Shown here one piece after another: positions 1-5,369 of a DNA stretch of 6,057 bases; within the stretch, counting starts at the first letter, position 1; each line of letters begins with the position of its first letter. The translations under genes and the position numbers were made by a program. Below the pieces are notes generated by a model, which made no database searches, was not told where the DNA came from, and saw nothing but the letters and a program-made list of their open reading frames with translations. Origin of the DNA: an uncultured Bacteroidales bacterium (GTDB taxonomy: Bacteria; Bacteroidota; Bacteroidia; Bacteroidales; Bacteroidaceae); contig CALDKD010000039.1 of NCBI GenBank assembly GCA_937898885.1, forward strand, positions 1 through 6,057. The letters are read 5' to 3'.

Positions 1-2
1 GC

Positions 3-173
3 GAGATCTGCGCCATGATAAAGCAGGGCCTTCTCAACAAGGAGATAGCCGCCCGGCTCAACCTCAGCTCCCGCACAGTGGAGAACTACCGCAACGCCAT
101 CTACCGCAAATTCGACGTCAACAACACCGCCGGCCTCCTTAAGGTCCTGGAGGAAGTATTGGATAAAGATTGA
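3..173 (+). CDS. LuxR/GerE-type helix-turn-helix transcriptional regulator, C-terminal fragment
   Basis: The reading frame is open from the left edge (first full codon at 3) and ends at TGA 171-173, giving the last 56 residues of a protein whose start lies outside the window. The fragment is a LuxR/GerE-type DNA-binding domain. It contains KQGLLNKEIAARL, then the recognition-helix segment SSRTVENYRNAIYRKF, then a final helix with V-N-N and leucines. These match the family pattern of a G-x-x-N-K-E-I-A helix followed by T-V-x-x-[HY]-R. In this family the domain binds DNA, usually as a dimer, at the C-terminus of a response regulator or of a longer sensor or TPR-type regulator. Which of these applies here cannot be seen. 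It lies 50 bp upstream of the surface-protein cluster on the same strand, so it could regulate that cluster. That is inference from position only. The family call is firm; the function of the whole protein is unknown. Confidence 0.9.
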   Translation, partial: EICAMIKQGLLNKEIAARLNLSSRTVENYRNAIYRKFDVNNTAGLLKVLEEVLDKD

Positions 174-223
174 AATTCTATAGGTATGATAACGTTTTTC
201 TTGTCATCTGAAACCCAATCGAT

Positions 224-367
224 ATGAAATCTGAAGTCATGAAAACGCCCCGGATTGAGGGCGAGTACAGGAGTCCGATGGCAGAGGTCATCGAGATGAA
301 CGCGGAGGGCATCATCTGCCAGAGCAACCCCAATGAACCTGAAACCTACGAAAGAGAGGAGTGGTAA
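224..367 (+). CDS. Small acidic protein of unknown function, paralogue of the one at 1969-2118
   Basis: A 47-residue ORF runs from ATG 224 to TAA 365-367. An in-frame ATG at 239 is an alternative start that would give 42 residues, and neither start has a clear Shine-Dalgarno sequence. The centre reads EYRSPMAEVIEMNAEGIICQ and the tail is polar and acidic (S-N-P-N-E-P-E-T-Y-E-R-E-E-W). There is no signal peptide and no membrane segment. I do not recognise a characterised family. Short ORFs with a Y-x-x-P-x-x-x-V-x-E pattern are, from memory, common in Bacteroidales near surface-protein genes. Two things support it as real: the second small protein at 1969-2118 matches it at protein level (EYR(S/T)P.A.V.E) and in the underlying DNA, and both sit directly before a lipoprotein gene. 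The stop codon is 2 bases before the next ATG, and the next gene's ribosome binding site lies inside this ORF, so the two are probably translationally coupled. A regulatory leader peptide, a secreted or modified peptide precursor, or an assembly partner of the lipoprotein are all possible. Confidence 0.7.
   Translation: MKSEVMKTPRIEGEYRSPMAEVIEMNAEGIICQSNPNEPETYEREEW
263..283 (+). repeat. Direct DNA repeat, copy 1 (core of small ORF 224-367)
   Basis: This 21-base stretch encodes E-Y-R-S-P-M-A. It matches 2002-2022 at 18 of 21 positions by hand alignment, and the similarity fades on both sides. It shows that the two small ORFs share ancestry. Confidence 0.6.
357..361 (+). promoter_or_regulatory. 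Shine-Dalgarno sequence for the lipoprotein gene at 370
   Basis: AGGAG lies 8 bases before ATG 370 and inside the last codons of the small ORF 224-367. It decides the start of the lipoprotein gene. The frame also opens at GTG 361, but that codon overlaps this site and would add V-V-I before a normal lipoprotein signal peptide. Confidence 0.7.
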
Positions 368-369
368 TC

Positions 370-1944
370 ATGAAAAAGTTTGCAGTAATCATTGCGACGC
401 TGTCGCTGCTTTCTATGGCGGGATGCCAGAAGGAAGCCCTGGAGGAACAAACAGCAACAGAACCCGAAGTAACCATTATCACGGCCTGGTTAGGGAATCC
501 CGACGCCAAGACCACTCTCGCCGATGACGGCAAGACACCCCAATGGGCCATCGGCGACAAGATCAGGCTTATCGGCAATATGGAATACCAGATTATCGAG
601 GTCGTGGAAGGCAGCGGCACCCCCGAGGCCGGGTACGCCCATATCGATGGCGACAAAATCATCATGGCCACTACGGTCACGGGCTCACGCCATTATGCCG
701 TTTACCCGGATACCGCCTCATACACAAAAGTATATCAAGATAATGTGGGCGGTGCGCAGATCTACCTCAAATTCCCCGGCATACAGGACGGGACATTCGG
801 CTCCGCCAACATCTGCATGGCCGTCAGCGACGATGCCAAGGAGAACTTCTATTTCACCAACATGGGAGCAGTTCTTGAGGTGAGTGTGCCTGCGGGCACC
901 AAAATCGTCAGGGTCTTCGGAACCAATCCCATTGCCGGCATCAAGACCGTCAGGTTCAATGCGATGGAGATGAACACCAGCAACTCCGACATGAACGGAT
1001 ACAACGTTTCCGCCACCCTGCCTGTGGCTGCTGCCGCCGGGACGAAGGTATATCTGGCCGTCGACGCATGCGATGTGGCGGGAGACTTCACCTTCACCTA
1101 CATCAAGGACGACGGCATGGCCATCGCCAAGAAGGCAGGCAAGACACTCAGCAGGAACAAGATTTACGCGATCGACCACTCCGGCCTTACTTTCGACACC
1201 AGCGAGCACACCGGCCAGCACGGTATCATTGACGGCCACGAGTATGTAATGGTCAACGTGGGCACAGAGGCGTCACCGTCTTATGCACGCTGGGCCGTGG
1301 AAAATGTCTGCACCACGGAGTCCGGTGCCAGGGAGTGGAAGACTTCAGGCCACATCATCGGCGACTATTACAAGTGGGGCGCTACCTCGACGATATACTC
1401 CTCTTTCGTGGCATCGGAATGCTTCGAGTACACTCACGCAAGCGTAAATCCCGACCACAAGTTCAAGTTCCTCGGAACTGAACAGTTTACCGATACCTAT
1501 CCTTCAATCCATGCAGACGTGGCAACGGCTGTGTGGGGCAACGGATGGCGCATGTCCAGTGCCGGTTACAACTATTGCGATGTCGATTTGCTGATAACAC
1601 ATACCTGGCAGATTTATGACTCGAAAAACCGAGGCGTGTATTTCTTCGAGCCTGACGAAACCCATGCGGCAGGCAAAAAATACCTCAGCAAGGAAATAAC
1701 GGATTGCGACAGGAGCAAGGCCTTGCTGTTCTTCCCCGCAACGGGCTATGCCAACGCTGCCATGATTTACACTATTGGAACCGAAGGACACTATTGGTGC
1801 CCGGACACCAAGTGGAGCCCCAGCGATGGAACACTATTCTTTAAAGAACTCAGCGGTACAGATGGTTACAAAGTCACGGTCTATTCCGCTAGCAGTTATC
1901 AGCAGTTCCAAGGCTATCCTGTAAGGCCCATTGCCGTAAACTGA
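370..1944 (+). CDS. Lipoprotein with fimbrillin-like N-terminal domain and FISUMP-like C-terminal domain
   Basis: The protein has 524 residues from ATG 370, chosen because AGGAG lies 8 bases upstream and the product then begins with a compact signal peptide (MKKFAVIIATLSLLSMAG) before Cys19. The following Q-K-E resembles the K-(D/E) surface-export signal described for Bacteroidota lipoproteins, so an outer-membrane, outward-facing position is likely. Residues about 35-275 look fimbrillin-like: AKTTL at 46-50, W59, GDKI at 62-65, HYAVYP at 108-113, and a beta-rich stretch with V-P-A-G near 173-176. Residues about 285-524 look like a FISUMP domain (Fibrobacter succinogenes major paralogous domain): WAVEN 308-312, DYYKWG 332-337, WGNGWRM 389-395, LFFPATG 453-459, GHYW 473-476 and a terminal GYPVRPIAV 515-523. 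Five cysteines (314, 351, 403, 446, 477) lie in this half, and the usual W-R-M-P-T is W-R-M-S-S here. The ligand is unknown; a binding or adhesin role is inference. Domain calls come from motif memory, not a profile search. Confidence 0.85.
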   Translation: MKKFAVIIATLSLLSMAGCQKEALEEQTATEPEVTIITAWLGNPDAKTTLADDGKTPQWAIGDKIRLIGNMEYQIIEVVEGSGTPEAGYAHIDGDKIIMATTVTGSRHYAVYPDTASYTKVYQDNVGGAQIYLKFPGIQDGTFGSANICMAVSDDAKENFYFTNMGAVLEVSVPAGTKIVRVFGTNPIAGIKTVRFNAMEMNTSNSDMNGYNVSATLPVAAAAGTKVYLAVDACDVAGDFTFTYIKDDGMAIAKKAGKTLSRNKIYAIDHSGLTFDTSEHTGQHGIIDGHEYVMVNVGTEASPSYARWAVENVCTTESGAREWKTSGHIIGDYYKWGATSTIYSSFVASECFEYTHASVNPDHKFKFLGTEQFTDTYPSIHADVATAVWGNGWRMSSAGYNYCDVDLLITHTWQIYDSKNRGVYFFEPDETHAAGKKYLSKEITDCDRSKALLFFPATGYANAAMIYTIGTEGHYWCPDTKWSPSDGTLFFKELSGTDGYKVTVYSASSYQQFQGYPVRPIAVN

Positions 1945-1968
1945 TCGCAAACATCAAATATTTAACAT

Positions 1969-2118
1969 ATGGAAAACGTAAAGAAAAAAGAAATTGTCAA
2001 GGAGTATAGGACTCCGAAGGCAAAAGTAGTTGAAGTTGAATTTCAAAAAGCAATCTTAACGGGCTCCGAAACTGTGGAAGTTGACCCCATTACTCCCGGA
2101 GATCCTGATGCGGATTAA
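1969..2118 (+). CDS. Small acidic protein of unknown function, paralogue of the one at 224-367
   Basis: A 49-residue ORF runs from ATG 1969 to TAA 2116-2118, 24 bases after the preceding lipoprotein gene and 12 bases before the next one. There is no Shine-Dalgarno sequence; the leader is A/T-rich (CAAATATTTAAC), as is common in Bacteroidota. The protein has a lysine-rich start (MENVKKKEIVK), a core EYRTPKAKVVEVEFQ, then A-I-L-T-G-S, and an acidic Pro/Gly/Asp tail (VDPITPGDPDAD). The core aligns with the first small protein at E-Y-R-(S/T)-P-x-A-x-V-(I/V)-E followed by a short hydrophobic (I-I or I-L) and a Ser, while the tails differ. It has no signal peptide or membrane helix. The conserved front and variable tail would fit a peptide precursor or a protein with a constant docking part, but no modification or export gene is visible in the window. 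The ORF is much more AT-rich than the lipoprotein gene before it. Function unknown. Confidence 0.75.
   Translation: MENVKKKEIVKEYRTPKAKVVEVEFQKAILTGSETVEVDPITPGDPDAD
2002..2022 (+). repeat. Direct DNA repeat, copy 2 (core of small ORF 1969-2118)
   Basis: This stretch encodes E-Y-R-T-P-K-A and matches 263-283 at 18 of 21 positions. The surrounding sequence is far more AT-rich than around copy 1, so the match stands out against diverged flanks. Confidence 0.6.
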
Positions 2119-2130
2119 TATTCAGGAACC

Positions 2131-5100
2131 ATGAAGCCATATTATGTTTTTCTAGCACCTCTGCTGCTCGCTGCGTGTACGGCAGAGATGAGCGACCCCG
2201 TGGAAGATATTACAGAAAGCCATGGTGTCACCTGCACCGTTGCCCCCATCGTCAATGGAAACGAGGAAACGAAAGCCACTGTCGATTTTTCGGGCTCGAC
2301 GATAAATTTCATGTGGGAGGATGGCGACGTGATTGGAGTTGTCCCTCTCGACGACCACACAAACCAGACGAATTACACTGTGCATGATACCGATGGAAGC
2401 TCCGCCACTTGCGATGGTGGCAGCTGGGCCGTGAAAGAGGGCCAGTATCTTGCATATTACCCGTATAACAACACGGCAGCAAACAGCACATCAACGCTGT
2501 CAGGCTTTAGCCTTGTCGGTCAAAGACAGACCGAGAACGGGTCCACATCACATTTGGGCGGCTTGAATTTCATGTCTGCCACATCAGAATGCACAACTCC
2601 CGGCTCCGTAAACTTTGCCTTCACCACATGGGTCGCCAAGCTGCGAATACGTTTTGATGTCCCTGCTGGGAAGTATACCAGAATGGAACTCTCTACAGAC
2701 GAGCCCCTGTTTGCTCAAAGTGCATCGCTTTCATTGTCCGATGGAACATGGACGGCAGGAGATTTCGCGACAAGCATTGCTCTGGAACTTGAAGATGTTG
2801 AACTGGCCAGCGCAGGAACATTGGACATGTGGATTACACTTGCCCCTTGCGACCAGAGGAACAAGAACATAAGAATAACCGTAACAGACGAAAACGGCAA
2901 TACCATAGTAAAAGATTTGAAGGGTATGAACATGAAGAGCGGTAATTATTATGATTATCCGAATCGTCTTTCCGAACATGTCGAGTTCTGCCAGCTGCCG
3001 AAGGGAACCGAGTTCAATGCAGCTGTACTGGCGGCAGCAGGAGATAAACAAAATATCCGCAAGATCAGTTTCGAGACAGGGCGCGTAGTGACCGACACAG
3101 CAAACGGATATGACATAACTTATGATTCCGAAACTGGCGTAGTGACCGTGAGCACGTCGGCAGAAGCTTTCAAACTTGATAATAACCCATCCGAAATGTT
3201 TAAAGGCTTCAATATGATGACGACGATCAAGGGGTTCGAGAAGGCTGATGCTTCTGCCGCAAAGGATCTTTATGAAATGTTCCGCGGATGTTCTTCCCTT
3301 GAGTCAGTTGATCTGAGCAATTTCAAACCGGACTATGTGTGGACTATATACAGCATGTTCTATAATTGCTCATCGCTTCAGTCTCTTGATCTTTCCGGGT
3401 TCAACAAGGAGAATACAGAGGAAATGGAGAATTATTACAATATGTTCTACCACTGCTCGTCACTTACATCACTGGATCTCTCTTCGTTTGATTTCAGCTA
3501 CGCCGTAGACGTAGACTCTATGTTCGAGGGGTGCTCCTCACTTGAGTCCGTTTCATTGGGAGACATGATTCAATATACCAACAGCAGTATGGATATGAGC
3601 AGTATGTTCAAGGGCTGTATCAATCTGGAATCCGTGGATTTCAGTGGCTGGGGTACTATGTTTCCGTATCTTATGGATCAAATGTTCTATGATTGCAGGA
3701 ATCTGAAGACGCTTCTCCTTCCCGAGATCAACGATAGGGACTTGGGAAGTACGGATGATATGTTCTATAACCTCGGCATCAGCAACTACGTCCCGGGCGG
3801 AGAAAGCGCCAGCATACCGGGAACGACGATATGCTGCTCGGAGCATACTTATTCCATCATCAGGAATGAACTGGATGATCTGCTTAAATATAAGTTCGTG
3901 CTTCCGGAAATCATCGAACCTGCTGAACTGCCTGCAGGTCCGGATTTCAATGCAGCCATCAAGGCTTTCGAAACGGATGGGACGCCAATCAGGAGAATAG
4001 AATTCATTGTGCGTGAGGATCCTTCCTATCTTGGCGGGACAAAGATCAATTCCGGATTCCCCGGCGTTTATGCACAGTATAGTGGCGGACGCCTTGTCCT
4101 GAGTACGATGGCGGCTAGCTACAAGTCATCAGCGGATTGCAGCCAGATGTTTGCCGGCCTTGGAAATCTGGAATATGTCGATAGAACAGAAAATGTGGAT
4201 TTCTCGCCGGCGACCGATATGGCCCATATGTTCACTTACTGCTCAAAACTGCGCGGGTTCTGGTTCCCTTCATGCGATTACAGTCACGTGACAAAAATGA
4301 CCGGGATGTTTTCGGATTGCACGTCGCTTAATTCTGACGAGATCAATCTGAAGGAGTTGTCGACGGAAAGTGTTACTATTATGGAATCGATGTTCATGAA
4401 CTGTGGGATGAGCAGTTATGATCTTTCTTCATTCAATACCGCTAATGTTCAGTCCATGAATAAAATGTTCTTGGCTGCAGCAAATGCGGAATCAATCAAT
4501 TTCGGAAACTATTTCGTCATTCCTTCAGGATGCCGTGTATCATACATAATTGCGGGTGTTGCCAACACAAGCGGGAAGTGCTGGATCAGTTGCTCTGATG
4601 CGGTCTGGAATCAATTGATAGCAAGCGGAACGGGATATGATCCAACAAAGCATTTCCGCACTGAAAACTATTCTGTACTTCCGTCGGATCTCAAGAGTAT
4701 TATGAACCGCAGAAATACACAACGGATAAGTTTCCATGCAAACGCGACAGCTCCGAATGACGGTTGGTCAACAGCAATTGAGCTTCAAGGGGTCAGCGGA
4801 TGTCCGGTATATTACGTTACGGACAACTTCGGCTACGAGTATGATTTCTATACTACTGCGTCTGAATTCCGCCTGCCTGCGGATGCCAGCGGTTACTTCA
4901 ATATGTCTTCCGTTGACCCTCAAATAGTCTCTAAGCTAGCGGCCATAGAGGGCCTGGAATATTTCAACACATCCAATGTTACCAATATGTCCGGAATGTT
5001 CGAAGATGCTCAGCATGTCCAGTCTCTTGACCTTTCGAGTTTCGACACATCCAATGTCACAGACTTCAGTTCTTTCCTTGCCGGATGCAACAGCATGCAG

Positions 5101-5355
5101 ACCGTGAAGTTTGGAGACAAGTTCAAAATCAGTAACGGTGCCGTCCTGACGGATTTCGGAGCGGGCCTGGGCAGCAGGAACAGCGCTGAAGAATATAATA
5201 CAATATTCTATTGCCCTTCAACAGCATGGAACACCCTTCTTGCCAATTGGAGCATCTGTTTTTATAATGGTTATAACTACTGTAACAAAAACGCTTCAAC
5301 CGACATCGGCTTTGATGGCGGCGACAACGGCGGTGGCAATCCTATTACTGACTAA
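2131..5355 (+). CDS. Large lipoprotein with fimbrillin-like N-terminus and three BspA/DUF285 leucine-rich-repeat modules
   Basis: The protein has 1074 residues. A short signal peptide (MKPYYVFLAPLLLAA) ends at the lipobox L-L-A-A-C with lipidated Cys16. Residues about 30-285 resemble a fimbrillin-like domain: TKAT at 47-50, W62, GDVI at 65-68, YLAYYPYN at 106-113 and a beta-rich second half. From residue 289 on there are three modules (about 289-599, 600-849, 850-1058), each opening with L-P and an I-R-x-I-x-F type strand. Each continues with BspA/DUF285 leucine-rich repeats and closes with a C-x-x-x-(W/Y)-x-x-(I/L) cap. The repeats carry MF..C..L..(L/V)D(L/F)..F at 25-29-residue steps, with Met-Phe at 356, 383, 409, 438, 464, 492, 518 and 544 in module 1. 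BspA proteins of oral and gut Bacteroidota bind host proteins and other bacteria, so a surface adhesin is the best guess; the ligand is unknown. The tail is Gly/Asp/Asn-rich. A weak AGGA at 2124-2127 sits only 3 bases before the ATG, so translation may depend on the small ORF ending 12 bases upstream. Confidence 0.9.
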   Translation: MKPYYVFLAPLLLAACTAEMSDPVEDITESHGVTCTVAPIVNGNEETKATVDFSGSTINFMWEDGDVIGVVPLDDHTNQTNYTVHDTDGSSATCDGGSWAVKEGQYLAYYPYNNTAANSTSTLSGFSLVGQRQTENGSTSHLGGLNFMSATSECTTPGSVNFAFTTWVAKLRIRFDVPAGKYTRMELSTDEPLFAQSASLSLSDGTWTAGDFATSIALELEDVELASAGTLDMWITLAPCDQRNKNIRITVTDENGNTIVKDLKGMNMKSGNYYDYPNRLSEHVEFCQLPKGTEFNAAVLAAAGDKQNIRKISFETGRVVTDTANGYDITYDSETGVVTVSTSAEAFKLDNNPSEMFKGFNMMTTIKGFEKADASAAKDLYEMFRGCSSLESVDLSNFKPDYVWTIYSMFYNCSSLQSLDLSGFNKENTEEMENYYNMFYHCSSLTSLDLSSFDFSYAVDVDSMFEGCSSLESVSLGDMIQYTNSSMDMSSMFKGCINLESVDFSGWGTMFPYLMDQMFYDCRNLKTLLLPEINDRDLGSTDDMFYNLGISNYVPGGESASIPGTTICCSEHTYSIIRNELDDLLKYKFVLPEIIEPAELPAGPDFNAAIKAFETDGTPIRRIEFIVREDPSYLGGTKINSGFPGVYAQYSGGRLVLSTMAASYKSSADCSQMFAGLGNLEYVDRTENVDFSPATDMAHMFTYCSKLRGFWFPSCDYSHVTKMTGMFSDCTSLNSDEINLKELSTESVTIMESMFMNCGMSSYDLSSFNTANVQSMNKMFLAAANAESINFGNYFVIPSGCRVSYIIAGVANTSGKCWISCSDAVWNQLIASGTGYDPTKHFRTENYSVLPSDLKSIMNRRNTQRISFHANATAPNDGWSTAIELQGVSGCPVYYVTDNFGYEYDFYTTASEFRLPADASGYFNMSSVDPQIVSKLAAIEGLEYFNTSNVTNMSGMFEDAQHVQSLDLSSFDTSNVTDFSSFLAGCNSMQTVKFGDKFKISNGAVLTDFGAGLGSRNSAEEYNTIFYCPSTAWNTLLANWSICFYNGYNYCNKNASTDIGFDGGDNGGGNPITD
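2995..3927 (+). repeat. BspA-like module 1 of the 1074-residue lipoprotein
   Basis: Residues 289-599. The header has L-P-K-G-T-E-F-N-A-A and ends I-R-K-I-S-F at 309-314. Then come eight Met-Phe repeat heads at 25-29-residue spacing, most followed by (G/N/H)-C-S-S-L. The cap is TICCSEHTYSIIRN at 566-579. It is the longest module and has the most regular repeats. Confidence 0.75.
3928..4677 (+). repeat. BspA-like module 2 of the 1074-residue lipoprotein
   Basis: Residues 600-849. The header L-P-A-G-P-D-F-N-A-A, ending I-R-R-I-E-F at 620-625, matches module 1 in length (26 residues) and in most key positions. Five Met-Phe heads follow (673, 700, 726, 754, 779), then the cap CWISCSDAVWNQLIA at 817-831. 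The repeats are more divergent than in module 1. Confidence 0.7.
4678..5304 (+). repeat. BspA-like module 3 of the 1074-residue lipoprotein, shortened
   Basis: Residues 850-1058. The header is shorter, beginning L-P-S-D-L and keeping Q-R-I-S-F at 864-868. Only two or three repeats are recognisable, including FNTSNVTNMSGMFEDA and FDTSNVTDFSSFLAGC, which are the closest to the classical BspA/DUF285 consensus in the protein. The cap is IFYCPSTAWNTLLAN at 1025-1039. Confidence 0.65.
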
Positions 5356-5361
5356 AGGAGG
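5356..5361 (+). promoter_or_regulatory. Shine-Dalgarno sequence for the lipoprotein gene at 5370
   Basis: AGGAGG lies 8 bases before ATG 5370, beginning directly after the TAA of the preceding gene. It is the strongest ribosome binding site in the window and is unusual beside the A/T-rich leaders of the small ORFs. It fixes the start of the last gene and supports co-transcription with the gene before it. Confidence 0.75.
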
Positions 5362-5369
5362 AAGGCATT

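Noticed and set aside
186..207. Imperfect 7-bp dyad (ATGATAA / TTGTCAT) around an 8-base loop between the regulator and the first small ORF
   Set aside because: The stem is short, AT-rich and contains a G-U pair. There is no T-run after it, so it is not a convincing terminator, and it is too weak to call an operator.
361..369. GTG 361 as the start of the first lipoprotein
   Set aside because: It would add V-V-I and overlap the AGGAG ribosome binding site. ATG 370 has correct spacing and a clean signal peptide.
718..1239. Minus-strand ORF of 173 codons opposite the first lipoprotein gene
   Set aside because: It lies wholly inside a well-supported + strand gene, has a low-complexity Val/Gly/Asp/His-rich composition typical of an antisense shadow of GC-rich coding DNA, and shows no recognisable motif.
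1915..1944. Possible type IX secretion C-terminal sorting signal at the end of the first lipoprotein
   Set aside because: The end (GYPVRPIAVN) matches the closing strand of FISUMP-like domains, and the protein already has a lipid anchor. No CTD-type motif was seen in the large protein either.
4678..5304. Internalin-type or other classical LRR instead of BspA/DUF285
   Set aside because: The repeats show the Met-Phe-x-x-Cys head and S-N-V-T-x-M spacing typical of BspA/DUF285, not the L-x-x-L-x-L-x-x-N pattern of internalins.
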